Shown here: positions 12,901 through 19,544 of the stretch, piece by piece
Numbering within the stretch: position 1 is the stretch's first letter
Layout: each line of letters begins with the position of its first letter
IMG/VR virus record: IMGVR_UViG_3300046787_000103
Location: 1 to 31,831 of that record
Source: a virus
Reading direction: 5' to 3' (one strand)
Length of the DNA stretch: 31,831 nt
Position numbers and translations under genes: made by a program
Notes under the pieces: model-generated
Databases searched by the model: none
The model's input: the letters and a program-made list of their open reading frames with translations, nothing else
Told to the model about the DNA's origin: nothing

Positions 12901-14187
12901 TTTCAAACCTGCATCAAATTCAATAATAGGACGAGTAGCACGTTGAAGTTGGTCGAGCTCTGGAACTTGACCTGCGGCTGTCGCTGTTGCTATTACAACA
13001 TCTTGATGGAACCAGCGATTATACCTAGACCATGGGTTTCTATCTGGACTAGACCTATTAATAACAATATAATCTTTATCTCTAGGAAACGAAGTTAGTG
13101 TGCTAAACGGAGCCTGGTCAAATGGTTCGTCATCAAACAATAGAGAAGTCTCTTGAGAATAAGAACTAATAATTTCAAGGTCGGCTTCTGCTACTAATTT
13201 TATAGCAGTACCAACTCCTTCAACATACCAGTACCCGGCAGCATACTCTTCAGGAGTGACCTTACCAGTAAATGTTAATTTCATGCCATTTGATAATGAC
13301 ACTCCGTTGCTAAGAGTATATGTCTTCTTGCCAACAATATCAGCATTTACATCTAAGAATGTATTTTCAGTAATGTCTTTTACTTCGAATACACCACCAG
13401 TATTTGCATCTGCTTCGCTAACATAGAATAATACATCAGGACAATTCTCTTGCACTGTAAAAGTAATAGTGCCTTCTTTAATGCCATTAGCACTTACTCC
13501 GTCAGTGTATCGTTCTAACTCTCCTGCAACTCTAATAGTTTTTATTGAGAATGGGTTATTTGGTGCAGTGATGGAAAAGTTATATGTTTGTCCTCTGTAC
13601 AATGTTATTACAGGGTTACGTGTTAGTCCGTCTGGGCTAAACACATATGCATAGTTGTCGCCTTCGTCTTCAATTGTAACAGTAAATGTACTATCAATTG
13701 CTTGCTGTTGTCCTGCTACTTCAATTGCAGAAGGTCCGTACGGCAACCAGTAGTACTGTTGAAAGTTAACAAACTTATCCCAATTAATATGCGGGTTCCA
13801 AGAATAAAATTCTTGTTTGTTTAGACGTTCGTGATTTAGAACATTGCCGCCGTTGGTGGAAATATGGTTAATATGATCAATGTAATCTTTATAGAAGCTG
13901 GTGTTACCCAAGTAGTCTTGAATAACTGCTGCTGGCTCTAATTGATAATTTTGTCGAGTTGTATCGGTGGCGGCAACAAATACATCAGTAGCCTTAACAG
14001 CTTTTGCATTTTTTCTACCAATAAAACCGGATACTTTTTTAACAGTTCCTGGTTGTGTTAACTGATCTAACGTTGCTGCTAGAAACTTTTTGTTACTGTC
14101 AGTTCTATAAAAGCGCGGCAACAAATCTGATGTTGTACGGCTTTCATTTTTTGACAGAGGCAATTTTGGTTCGTTTTGTGTAGGCAT
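970..14187 (-). CDS. Giant baseplate wedge/tail protein in the gp7 position (4405 aa)
   Basis: A single uninterrupted 4405-codon ORF, 41% of the window, begins at an ATG overlapping the gp6 stop (TAATG). In T4 the gene after gp6 is gp7 (1032 aa), so this is a positional counterpart more than four times longer. Visible parts: an N-terminal segment (about residues 20-160) with LLPRFYRT...FLAATLDQL and FYSWNPHINWDKFVNF; a Trp/Tyr-rich middle near 1195-1245 with FWRGVYRW and KPSWWEE; seven FG-GAP repeats at about 2177-2585; GxGYxxxP elements near 2990, 3350 and 3395; a conserved-looking stretch near 3210-3300 with EVKPYKTQVREY; and a C-terminal series of beta modules (about 3430-4390) of the form GVT..F.L...V.VDG....YT...I...P..G..I.V. 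No signal peptide or catalytic site was seen. The ORF and structural nature are certain; equivalence to gp7 is inferred from synteny. Confidence 0.9.
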   Translation of the reverse strand: MPTQNEPKLPLSKNESRTTSDLLPRFYRTDSNKKFLAATLDQLTQPGTVKKVSGFIGRKNAKAVKATDVFVAATDTTRQNYQLEPAAVIQDYLGNTSFYKDYIDHINHISTNGGNVLNHERLNKQEFYSWNPHINWDKFVNFQQYYWLPYGPSAIEVAGQQQAIDSTFTVTIEDEGDNYAYVFSPDGLTRNPVITLYRGQTYNFSITAPNNPFSIKTIRVAGELERYTDGVSANGIKEGTITFTVQENCPDVLFYVSEADANTGGVFEVKDITENTFLDVNADIVGKKTYTLSNGVSLSNGMKLTFTGKVTPEEYAAGYWYVEGVGTAIKLVAEADLEIISSYSQETSLLFDDEPFDQAPFSTLTSFPRDKDYIVINRSSPDRNPWSRYNRWFHQDVVIATATAAGQVPELDQLQRATRPIIEFDAGLKLFNFGHLSKKNVDVIDTFTTDVFSTIEGSLGYNVDGVDLADGMRVLFTADTDRFVNGKIFDVNFVSVTEQGRRLELLASTEVNDTSDLITFSTPHGLATGNQIIYLNNGNTSIDGLVNRQIYFVSVISTTSIKLYSDKTLNTLVDILSVGAGTHAFETFNGYRRQITLVESVDTTPITNETVLVKTGAVNQGSMYWYNGTTWQLGQKKETINQAPLFDIFDADGNSYGDNATYDGSTFTGTKLFSYKVGTGTADSALGFALSYQNISNIGDIVFEFNILSDSFAYKQVTSVLTKSTDVGYLRVISGIDTFSYENGWTASTLTNANPVVRIFKESNLVNNFPLDMYDFKDQLDDLVVNVFVNGRRQNKNTYSIVDGTVRKSVLLSADVTTADVVTLKCFSAQAKNNNGHYEIPLNLQNNPLNANLSQFTLGEVIDHVDIIVEHLTSFDGVYPGYSNLRDIGNITPLGTRFVQHSGPMNLSLYHLGSQTANVIKALDKARNDYGKFKRAFITLAADSGIDTDTKQHVDYILQELSKDKTKTQPYYLSDMFAYTGAVRNEYIVLDSRVKTYPLTTAFNLDTLSNQAVNIYLNGNQLLHGRDYVFGTDIFFEILVDLVNGDVIESYEYGTTDGSFCPASPSKLGLYPLFEPQIFVDNTYLEPTTVIQGHDGSITLAFDDYRDALILELEMRIFNNVKVKYDPQIFDIYNFIAGYSRPTAYTKNEIDQVMSQFFYQWTTNIAQDYTQQDTSLWDRLNSFTWNYRGNSLPDNTDSPAFWRGVYRWTLDTDRPHTHPWECLGYSIKPSWWEEVYGPAPYTSNNLILWDDIKNGQIRQPGVPIRTLEKFAKSILENGAPVDEDGNLISPYYAGHVNGYIKPTAEGYYTFGDVGPVESAWRRSSYYAFAVIQTALLLQPNTVLGTCLDRSRIIRNLNNQLVYAETGLRIRLADMVIPSTALSSSRIFTSGLINYIIDYITSDVTLLVTQYESDLANITNKISSKLGGFTSKQKFRLLLDSKSISSSGGVFVPEENYEIILNTSSPTKKLVYSGVVITKFADGYEIRGYNNDHPYFTYYPYTLTGRTINVGGISESYIVWEPDQYYAVGKLVKANGLYYRVTLSHQSGEKFDATNYAKLAELPVNGGRSAELRKAWDTNNEQVVNYGTKFSTIQSVVDFMQGYSAYLEAQGFVFDEFNTDLKTVNNWETSINEFLFWSTQNWSEGAVISLSPAANNLVFQSTDSVVNNIRDEFFEYKIFRVDGQKLPAEFTNSFRENNQFVLRPENTNHGIYGATLYLVQKEHVLLLDNTTLFNDVIYDQAPGYRQERIKVSGYISTNWNGGFNIPGFIYDQAVITAWAPWTDYNLGDTVKYKEFYYSANSFLPGTETFNTENWIKLDEKPTSQMLPNWDYKADQFTDFYSLDSDNFDAGQQKMAQHLIGYQKRQYLENIIQDDVSQYKFYQGMIIEKGTQNVFSKLFDVLSADDQESLTFNEEWAVRVGNYGASDSFAEIEFKLDESLFKLNPQPFELVSTIDTSLVDFVYRQTPADVYIAPVGYNNNVWPTSNSSEYLRTPGYVKYEDVALNLDTITDIVTHDISNLVEGDNIWCAFEGRDWNIYRFTTANITVENVEYTSNKLIITCDTIPTIAAGDVIGIENSESIKGFYVVTSVVGRKINIITTITGWQTPFTDLDQILLYQFIESRISNIDELNDHIPSTLKTNERVWADNDGSGLYAVYTNNQVFDQQSITNFDLGNNLNFGKQVAVSPNGQLVAVANSSTVVTVYAKGVSTNNWLPSFELAPSQTLIGTSDNFGAQIKFSSDGMWIAISAPNASDIDNSNLTNQGYVALYQKANETSYNFFQLLVSPIELSDQLFGSTIEFANTGSQYFLTVASPGYTDSTGIVHVFEYTSNAWTVYGTITAPESNKIFGYDIAMSAAGDILAISAPIETNDLEDTYPGAVYVYRRTSGTYTLVSTLDTSSVSGLTNRSNFGESVAISKPGNYLAVGAPFNDASYTDTGTVFVFSIDSTVDLHQTIVSNKHEAAEKFGYTVNFMNDDASLVIFSASGDIEQETTFNDGGVTTFDNNTLRIVDKQIDTGRIDIYDRYNTKFIFGESLNSVAPDTVETPALEVPSIVDLYGSSIAMSDDYIVVGAPNTYADGGYVYTYAREMGATSWEVDYREVSRPDVYKIKKAYIYDRTKNVLAAYIDVVDAAQGKIPGPADQEISYKTYFDPATYSVGNSSVNVDDGMNWSKQQVGTLWWDLTRAKFLDNRAGGIVYRSTTWNTLYETASIDIYEWVESKYLPSEWDNLSGTDRGDSIGISGTSRYGDTAYSIKKKYDAVAKNFQNTYYYWVKNPTIAPNATGRKLSAYNVSRLISDPTSEGYQCLALTGQNSFSLVNATNLISGTNFNLNVQYWTVDLAHIEANAHSQWKIISEHPNTIIPTELENKWIHSLIGKDNNDRVVPDIKLPFKQRYGIKFRPRQSMFINRVEALKQYIERVNSVLAVNLIVDDYDLSDLQTFNEAPTALSGVWDTTIDTNAELRFVGVATLVQAVLTPVITDGRITGVDIINPGRGYVNAPYVTISTTGKGAVVKTVINELGQVTGVNVISTGEGYQDSTTFTVRPFTVLVLSDSNTFDKWSTYQWNKDTLLWDRAKGQGYDVTKYWNYVNWYATGYTQFTKIDHLVDNTYQLALLDSTIGQIVKVKNIGSGGWVLLEKYNNLVTIDYTQNYKVVGRENGTIQFSSTLYNYETIGYDSILFDSTLYDDLASTELNIIINTIKNKILIDEFRVEYLKLFFASLRYALHEQTFIDWAFKTSFVKATHNVGSLKQKINYNSDNLANFEDYINEVKPYKTQVREYISSYTGMDNSQSSVTDFDLIPTINSKFEVTPISVTVNELGDIESSSTEITNYPWKHWYDHVGFTVQSINLIDGGSGYIANPVVRIEGGFGTGATAKAYIVNGKVNRIQLLNPGTGYLKAPTIVLDGGLSVDGVAARASVVIESEVVRANKISIKFDRITRSYYVTEHTSTETFLGTGSRLQFTLKFSPDATIGTSSITVDGLDVLKNEYTLTTKTSTTKGFTSYYGLITFDTAPASGSSVVVTYTKNFNHLSAADRINFYYNPESGQFGKDLAQLMTGIDYGGTSVTGLGFNVSGGWDSLPWFSESWDAFDAAFDDRIFSAAASQYVYDLDYAPAVGEEINVYVEGQRIDDPDFVSYPMPGKPFAVMTPIIGDGVTQVFTLPSTNLTIDENDKVIFRKSNSDGSFTPLANEYDTQLSGGAFTGSALTSATGIAPDDIILDGDGFVTPMTSAAPEEIVPGHISDAVAIKVYQLPTSGSAKIMFKNYIGDGVTDEFSLGQIPSNFAAIFVKTNEVILKQGTDYTVNWRDKTVTLTDIPANKSIISIISFGVASQALIDTNFFVSDASTLEYITNATWVDNLGSVVLVDGLAVNYELFRTTEAYEYPGKVGIRFAVPQPLDALITYMITVDENQSASIIKSEIIEVDGVTDTYTLTNVLGNAQPVANNVLVIQDGQVLRPSNTEYFTLADDILDYSLLRYKAEPYQIDPTNFKVYLDGVELTYGSDYVFNMTVVSIELRTLAYVEGALLSVVNFSDAEYTIDGDQITFATVPVTDIEVTSFYNHDVAEIERTSEFTNLTGSLVPGTYDYYRYEQLLGGSITLSKSVVVNDYVWVIKNNVMLTHSVDYYLDSDLVTVKLSAPLDTSDVLDVIVFGDNAVHTSYGFMQFKDMLNRMHYKRISKDKSTVLAQVLGQRDAEIVVVDGTVLSQPNPSLNLPGVIEINGERIEYFSKNGNVLGQLRRATLGTGAPVQHSVSSTVLDIGPTETIPYADRHIVETTVSNGVDTDINLNYVPKVYDPLSSQHHSDTVDIFVGGYRLKKVDYQLFDETNGYPYSPEGDSDMPAEFETDGTNYGTTEVPVGRITLTTPALENSKVVVVKKIGRGWEDPGMDLTNSNNDIANFIKNTQTVFGR
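6432..7659 (-). other. FG-GAP seven-bladed beta-propeller segment inside the giant protein
   Basis: Seven spaced copies of a (F/Y)G-x(4-5)-S..G....V..AP element can be read between about residues 2177 and 2585. They begin FGKQVAVSPNG, FGAQIKFSSDG, FGSTIEFANTG, FGYDIAMSAAG, FGESVAISKPG, FGYTVNFMNDD and YGSSIAMSDD. Several are followed by GxVxVY/F outer-strand motifs (GYVALY, GIVHVF, GAVYVY, GTVFVF, GYVYTY). This is the FG-GAP pattern of integrin-alpha-type propellers, and the count of seven matches a closed ring. Calcium-loop DxDxDG motifs were not seen. Confidence 0.8.
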
Positions 14188-17100
14188 TAGTTAGTTCCTG
14201 CGCTAGTTATTGTTTGTTGGCTAGTTGTTGTTGATGTTACTGTAATTGATCCAGAACTTCGAATCTTGCTTGCAGTAATTGCTGATATAATTTCAACGTC
14301 ATTAACTGTTGCACCGTTGATAAAAATTTGATCTTTTTCTGCACGAATTTCAAATAAACTACCAAACGATAACGTTGATTGCTTCGGTACAATTATGAAG
14401 TTCACAATGTTAGGAGCAAGTCTGTTCATTACATAGGTTAACAATTCACTGAAGAAGAAGTCGCCACCGAAGTCCCAATTCTCTAATGCAAAGAATTCGT
14501 TAACAGCGGATAGCACTTTTGATTTAACATCGTTATCACTAATTACTATTTCAGAATTCTTCACAATCTTAAACGTTGCTTGAACATCCGGGCTTGCTTT
14601 GTTTCCAAATAATACTTTGTATTTCACTGGATGATAAATGATTTCGTCTGATATCGATTTGATTTTATTTAAATCAGTTGACAGTAAGTTATATAAAAAG
14701 TCTGTGCTCGGCGGTAACGGTTCTGTAGTACGTGATCCGTCGATCCATTCTCTAAATGACTTATCGTAATCTTTAGTTAAAATAAACACATCAATTAAAT
14801 TTGTTAATCCCGGGTCAATCCTTGACTCGTAATCGGCGTTGTGTATGTATTGAAACTTAATATTCGATCGTCCTACAAATACTCTATAATCAAGACTAAC
14901 AACAAATCCCGCAGTATCAGAATACTTCTTAACTACGTTAGTATCAACAAAATAGTAATATTGATTATTAACACCGCTAATTGGTTGTGTATCTAAAATA
15001 ATTACAATATCGTTACTGTTATCAACCCAACGGTAATCTTCTTGTCCTTGGGCAATAACATATAGTTCCTGTACAACATACTGATCGCTAGTCGAAACAA
15101 TCTCATCAAATATAGATGGGTCGTCAACAATGCCATCGTCATCAGTGTCGCTAAATGTAACTTGTATCTTTTTAGTGTCAACATATCCGTCAAGACCTCG
15201 ATACTCTTCTGATACTTCCCAGTCACGATCATATGTAAACGGACTAGTTCCGCCGAGGCTCGATAAATCTGTGTTAATACCTAACACTTTAATTTTATCC
15301 TTCACTACAGTGTTTGATCTAGTATCATAAATTTTATCACTTGCATCAAAGAAGAATCGAATCTGCTGATCACTTTCAAATATAAAACGCAACAGTCTAG
15401 ATTTCACTGTATAAAATTCCGAGTCTGTGGTGAACAAAATTAACCAACTTGCATCTAACTGTTGATTGCTAATGTCGCCTTGCTTACCCGTACTAAAATT
15501 ACTTGCAGTATCTAAGTTAACCTCAAATACAATCTTCCAGGTGCGAGATTCGATATCATAGCGGAGACCAAATGGTTTGTTTGAGAATACTAAATCTACC
15601 ATTGTACTAACAGTGTTAGTGTCAATTGTTGTTCTCCATGCTGGAATTAATCTGTCAATGATTGCACCAGTTGGGATTATGTCGTTTAAAATGATAGTTC
15701 CTGAACCGTCAGTTAATGTTCCTGTACCATTGTTTGATCCGTCACCGTTTACTGACACGACTTTACACCATAATGATGTAGTAGCATTAGCAACAGTGGC
15801 CGATCCCGTGACTAATTCATTGCTATTAGCTTTGTTAAAATATTGACCTGCTGGTGCAACAAACTTAACTAGTGCGCCAGGAGTTAAGAAACGTAAAATA
15901 GTACTAGTGTACGAACCAACCTTAAACGGAACATAAGATTCATTTGCTACAAAACCTGTGCTTTGATTAACGTCGGTAGTTGCTCTATACCAGAAAATAT
16001 TATCTGTTGCAACTGCTATAAATTTAGAATAGTAGTAATCTCGTAATTGTTGAGACTTGAGTGTTTCAAGCAATTCATTGTATAATACTGCTTCAATGTC
16101 TGTACGGGTAGTGTAGTTAAATCTAAAACTATCAGTATATTCTTCTTTGTATAATGCGCCGTCGTCTGCAAACAGATTTGTTTTGGAATATTTGCCTGTT
16201 GGGTCTACTAGGTCAAAATAACGACTAATTCCGCTACTAGAACGATTAACTGCTTTCACTTTAACAACTTGTTGATTGATACCTAGCGGACTAATGTTAT
16301 AGTCCTCGCCTGTAATCATTCTATTTTGTGTATAATAAGTTGCAGGAGCATTTGCTTTGATGCTAGAATTTGATTCTGTTTCAGCAGCATTTGCTACAGA
16401 ACTTTGTAAATTCATAGTCACAGATAACGTTTCAATTTGATTTAAGTTTGAAACATATGGGATTTCGATAGCAATATTTCTGATATCTTTAGGATTAATC
16501 GTGTAGCTGATACCATTACTTTGTCTATAGTATGCACGGAACGTACCTAATGGTAAGTTACCAAATGTGCCATCGCTAAAAGATAAACTAACTTTGTCAT
16601 CTGCACGAGTTACAACACTGTAGATGTTTCTAATAGATTTCTTTAAACTATTATAGATAGTGTTGTTACCTTCAAGTGCAGGAATTTTTGCCCAGTATTC
16701 TGATTCTAGTCCTTGTGTATCTAACTTGTATAACCATACGTCGTCATTGTTAATATTTGTAGCATCAATGTCTACTGTTTCATTAGTCGATGGTTGATCA
16801 ATAGTGAACGTACCTTGATTCAAGATACCTTGACGGAAATGAATGAAGAAGCCTGTGTTAGCACTACCGTTACCTCTGCCGTCATTACGATAGACAAATG
16901 CTAGTCTATTACCAATTGCAGGAGGCTCTTCATAAATGTACGTTTGATCTTTAAATGTAGTACTAACTACTTCAAATGGTAAAACACGGCCGTCAACTGC
17001 CTTAGTAAATGCATACACTGGTACATCAGTATTGCTTGCTTGAAAGCGATATTGTTCTGTTGGAATTCCGTAAATATCGTTCTTATCGTCCGGGTTTCCG

Positions 17101-17609
17101 AACTGACGATTAACTGGCAATGCTGCGTTAATTACTTTGATGAATTGATCGTACCAGTTAGCATTACTCGGATCATTCCAACTAATAACTTGTCCTGATA
17201 AATTTCTACCGTTAGAATCGTAAACGTTTTGACTTGTAGAAACTGTAGTGAATTTTAATAAACCGCTGCCTGCGATATTTCTCTTAGGGTTATAGCTTAA
17301 TAAACGTGCAAGACGTAAAACACTTTCACGACGCTCAGCTAACTCTAAGAAGTTATCTCTAGCATTTAAATCAATACGGAAAGCAATACTTTGTCCTAAG
17401 AAGGCAATAAGATCAATCAGGGCAAGGTATTCACTAGATTCGATGTAGTCGTTAAAATCTTCAGGGTAATTTTCCCTGATGTAATTAACCATGACTCTGC
17501 GAAGATTTTCAAAATCGTAGCTCTGGAAATCTGCACTGCGGAAGCTTTGATATATACGCTTCCAATCTTCCGCTACTAGTAATCTATTTTGTCTATCAGT
17601 TGTTGACAT
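14187..17609 (-). CDS. 6: Baseplate wedge subunit gp6
   Basis: gp6 forms the ring-linking dimers of the T4 baseplate wedge. The 1140-residue product opens with MSTTDRQNRLL and has the gp6/gpJ-type N-terminal block: YIRENYPEDFNDYIESSE, LIDLIAFLGQ, RIDLNARDNFLELAERRESV and LARLLSYNP (about residues 40-110). A central FSDGTFGNLPLGTFRAYY segment near residue 340 is also characteristic. T4 gp6 is 660 aa, so this is a long marine-type version. The ATG at 17609 was chosen over an in-frame TTG four codons upstream because GGGAAAG lies just before it. It lies between gp25 and the giant gp7-position gene, as in T4, and its stop overlaps the next ATG. Confidence 0.92.
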   Translation of the reverse strand: MSTTDRQNRLLVAEDWKRIYQSFRSADFQSYDFENLRRVMVNYIRENYPEDFNDYIESSEYLALIDLIAFLGQSIAFRIDLNARDNFLELAERRESVLRLARLLSYNPKRNIAGSGLLKFTTVSTSQNVYDSNGRNLSGQVISWNDPSNANWYDQFIKVINAALPVNRQFGNPDDKNDIYGIPTEQYRFQASNTDVPVYAFTKAVDGRVLPFEVVSTTFKDQTYIYEEPPAIGNRLAFVYRNDGRGNGSANTGFFIHFRQGILNQGTFTIDQPSTNETVDIDATNINNDDVWLYKLDTQGLESEYWAKIPALEGNNTIYNSLKKSIRNIYSVVTRADDKVSLSFSDGTFGNLPLGTFRAYYRQSNGISYTINPKDIRNIAIEIPYVSNLNQIETLSVTMNLQSSVANAAETESNSSIKANAPATYYTQNRMITGEDYNISPLGINQQVVKVKAVNRSSSGISRYFDLVDPTGKYSKTNLFADDGALYKEEYTDSFRFNYTTRTDIEAVLYNELLETLKSQQLRDYYYSKFIAVATDNIFWYRATTDVNQSTGFVANESYVPFKVGSYTSTILRFLTPGALVKFVAPAGQYFNKANSNELVTGSATVANATTSLWCKVVSVNGDGSNNGTGTLTDGSGTIILNDIIPTGAIIDRLIPAWRTTIDTNTVSTMVDLVFSNKPFGLRYDIESRTWKIVFEVNLDTASNFSTGKQGDISNQQLDASWLILFTTDSEFYTVKSRLLRFIFESDQQIRFFFDASDKIYDTRSNTVVKDKIKVLGINTDLSSLGGTSPFTYDRDWEVSEEYRGLDGYVDTKKIQVTFSDTDDDGIVDDPSIFDEIVSTSDQYVVQELYVIAQGQEDYRWVDNSNDIVIILDTQPISGVNNQYYYFVDTNVVKKYSDTAGFVVSLDYRVFVGRSNIKFQYIHNADYESRIDPGLTNLIDVFILTKDYDKSFREWIDGSRTTEPLPPSTDFLYNLLSTDLNKIKSISDEIIYHPVKYKVLFGNKASPDVQATFKIVKNSEIVISDNDVKSKVLSAVNEFFALENWDFGGDFFFSELLTYVMNRLAPNIVNFIIVPKQSTLSFGSLFEIRAEKDQIFINGATVNDVEIISAITASKIRSSGSITVTSTTTSQQTITSAGTN

Positions 17610-17628
17610 ACGCTTTCCCAATTATTGA

Positions 17629-17635
17629 GTATTTA
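17629..17635 (-). promoter_or_regulatory. Late-promoter-like TAAATAC element before gp6
   Basis: GCTAAATAC on the minus strand, 19 bases before the chosen gp6 ATG, in the 52-base gap after gp25. It shares the T4 late core and is preceded by AATATACGC; a TATACGC string also occurs on the minus strand upstream of the 203-aa gene. It would give an internal late start within the baseplate operon. Confidence 0.45.
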
Positions 17636-17661
17636 GCGTATATTATTATGTGTGTACTTAA

Positions 17662-18105
17662 TTACATTCCTGACAAACCGTTAGCTTTGTCAAATTTTAA
17701 CTGTATAGATTCTTGGATGTTGTATGGGTAATACACCAGTGTACATTCTATTTGCAAGCCTGTATCATACGGTGTTACTGTTATTTGTTCTGCACGAGTT
17801 CTAGGATCATAGTTGATGATTGTTTCAACATCTTTTATAACCATATCTCGAATTTGATCAGTTAGAGGTTCAAAAATAACGTCCCAGATAATTGTACCAA
17901 AGTCTGGCTGTTCTAATCGCTCGCCTAGTCGAATATGAAAATGATTTAACAAGTCTTGCTTGATTAGATTTAAATCATATAGCGCAAAACTATCAGTTGA
18001 CGCTGCTATCGTACTGAAACCTTTGTACGTTTTAGTACCCGGAATTACTTGTCCTTGTACGCTGCCCTGTAAGACAATTTTATCATATAATCTAGATGTA
18101 GCCAT
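17662..18105 (-). CDS. 25: Baseplate wedge subunit gp25
   Basis: 147 residues, close to T4 gp25 (132 aa). gp25-family proteins (GPW_gp25) are the most conserved wedge component of contractile systems and contact the sheath-initiating end of the tube. Visible family features are the ALYDLNLIKQDLLNHFHIRLGERL helix region split around residues 43-66, FGTIIWDVIFEPLTDQI at about 70-86 and a conserved NYDPR near residue 98. The ATG at 18103-18105 lies nine bases after the gp5 stop and only four bases after a TAAATAC string whose TAA is that stop, with no clear Shine-Dalgarno sequence. Order gp5, gp25, gp6 supports the call. Confidence 0.92.
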   Translation of the reverse strand: MATSRLYDKIVLQGSVQGQVIPGTKTYKGFSTIAASTDSFALYDLNLIKQDLLNHFHIRLGERLEQPDFGTIIWDVIFEPLTDQIRDMVIKDVETIINYDPRTRAEQITVTPYDTGLQIECTLVYYPYNIQESIQLKFDKANGLSGM

Positions 18106-18109
18106 AGTA

Positions 18110-18116
18110 GTATTTA
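18110..18116 (-). promoter_or_regulatory. TAAATAC string overlapping the gp5 stop, next to the gp25 start
   Basis: Minus-strand TAAATAC whose TAA is the gp5 stop codon, followed by TACT and the gp25 ATG. It matches the late core, but a start site six or so bases downstream would fall in or after the ATG, so it would give a leaderless message or be non-functional. Recorded because nearly the same string precedes the gene at 27753. Confidence 0.25.
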
Positions 18117-19541
18117 CTCGTCAGAGCCTTGAATTTTACTGAACGTATCAGTAGCTGTTGTGTATTTTTTAAATGCAGCCGGTTCTGCTAACGTTGGAGT
18201 TTCAACTGCTTCTGTCTTGTCCGGAGTGTGGCTTAACGGATCTAAATTCTCGTGTCCTGCCCATGGCTCATGCATCGGAATACGGCCGGCTTTTGGTGCA
18301 TTAGCAGCTTCAGCAGCAGCTGGTCCGTTCATATGAATTTGTGCGGCAGTTTCTAAATGATTGCCGCCGGCCTTAATACTACTTGTTCCGCCCACTGTTA
18401 ATTTTCCGTCTGCACCGGCCTTAATTTCGTAATTAGTAGTTGCAGTAGCATTAAAATTAGCGGCAGCATTTAAATTTATATTCCTACCTGCTGTGAGATT
18501 TATATCTCGATCAGCGGTAAAATTTATATCATTCTTTGTATGTACGCTAATACTATCTTCTGCATAGATATCAATTTTTCCGTTGCTAGTTAATTCAATC
18601 CATGCAGTACCCTTAGCATTGCCAATATAGATTAAATCTTCACTGTTGTGCAGCAGTATTTGATGCCCTGTACGAGTTCTTAGACGAATCAACTCGTTGT
18701 GTAGGATGTCTTTTTGTCCGCCGGACTCGCCTTGTTCAATTGCAGCATATACTGGAGGACCTTCGCTAGCATGTGTCTTACGTAAAAACTTGTCGTCGCC
18801 GTCGTCCATGACAAATGACGATCCCCCTAATCTACTAACAAACGCATTAGGAATCTGGTGTTCGTACTTTCCAACTTTTCCAACTTTTCCACTTTTATCC
18901 ACCGGGCCCGGTGTGCTAATTCCAAATACCATACTCGGAACTTCGCGACGAGCACTAGATGTTGTAATACCCCGTATGTCATCTTTTAGCAGGCCTTGCT
19001 GTTCAAGAGCTTTTGCAAAAGGATGTTCTGGTTTTAATTTTTTAGTAGTGTCACTTTGATTCTCTGGATGGATAATCTTGTTGTACTCACTAGTGGGTAC
19101 TCGAGTGTTGCTTGCACTTGTCTGTCTACTATCATTAACTACATATTCAGTTGCTGCATATCCTGGTAGTGAGAAATTCATATCTTCGTTTTGAACACAC
19201 CCGATCCAGAATCCCTTACGAGTATCGCCGCCGATAAAAATAACAACTACTAGTGCGCCAACATCTGGAGGTACCATCCACATGCCATATGCCTTTTGTG
19301 TGTTATCGTGAGTATCTTGACTATCTGAGACATAATCAATGTGTGTAGAACCGTAGAACGGATTTAAGTATTTTACAGTTCTTAACTGGCCTTCTCTTGC
19401 TTCATCATTACCTGCTTCGTGTAACAACTGCACTTCTAATGTTCCCATATAACTCGGGTCAAGGTGGCTTACAATTTTAGCTAAAAAGGGGCCGGCATCC
19501 GGTTCTGCAGAGTTTGCACCGGATCTAATTTCTTCTGGCAT
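18114..19541 (-). CDS. 5: Baseplate hub/tail spike gp5, without lysozyme domain
   Basis: 475 residues. Residues about 15-150 form an OB-fold-like N-terminal domain of the gp5/VgrG type (GPFLAKIVSHLDP, MGTLEVQLL, MWMVPPDVGALVVVIF, GFWIGCVQ). Around residues 325-410 is a run of short beta-helix repeats (KNDINFTADRDINLTAGRNI pattern, then KLTVGG and QIHMNGPAA), which in T4 builds the trimeric spike needle. T4 gp5 (575 aa) carries a glycosidase domain between these; here the linker has no lysozyme-like catalytic block. The C-terminal tail contains MHEPWAGHENLDP, a marine-type ending. The gene lies three bases after the hub gene and eight before gp25. Role: membrane-piercing spike on the hub. Confidence 0.88.
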   Translation of the reverse strand: MPEEIRSGANSAEPDAGPFLAKIVSHLDPSYMGTLEVQLLHEAGNDEAREGQLRTVKYLNPFYGSTHIDYVSDSQDTHDNTQKAYGMWMVPPDVGALVVVIFIGGDTRKGFWIGCVQNEDMNFSLPGYAATEYVVNDSRQTSASNTRVPTSEYNKIIHPENQSDTTKKLKPEHPFAKALEQQGLLKDDIRGITTSSARREVPSMVFGISTPGPVDKSGKVGKVGKYEHQIPNAFVSRLGGSSFVMDDGDDKFLRKTHASEGPPVYAAIEQGESGGQKDILHNELIRLRTRTGHQILLHNSEDLIYIGNAKGTAWIELTSNGKIDIYAEDSISVHTKNDINFTADRDINLTAGRNINLNAAANFNATATTNYEIKAGADGKLTVGGTSSIKAGGNHLETAAQIHMNGPAAAEAANAPKAGRIPMHEPWAGHENLDPLSHTPDKTEAVETPTLAEPAAFKKYTTATDTFSKIQGSDE

Positions 19542-19544
19542 ATC

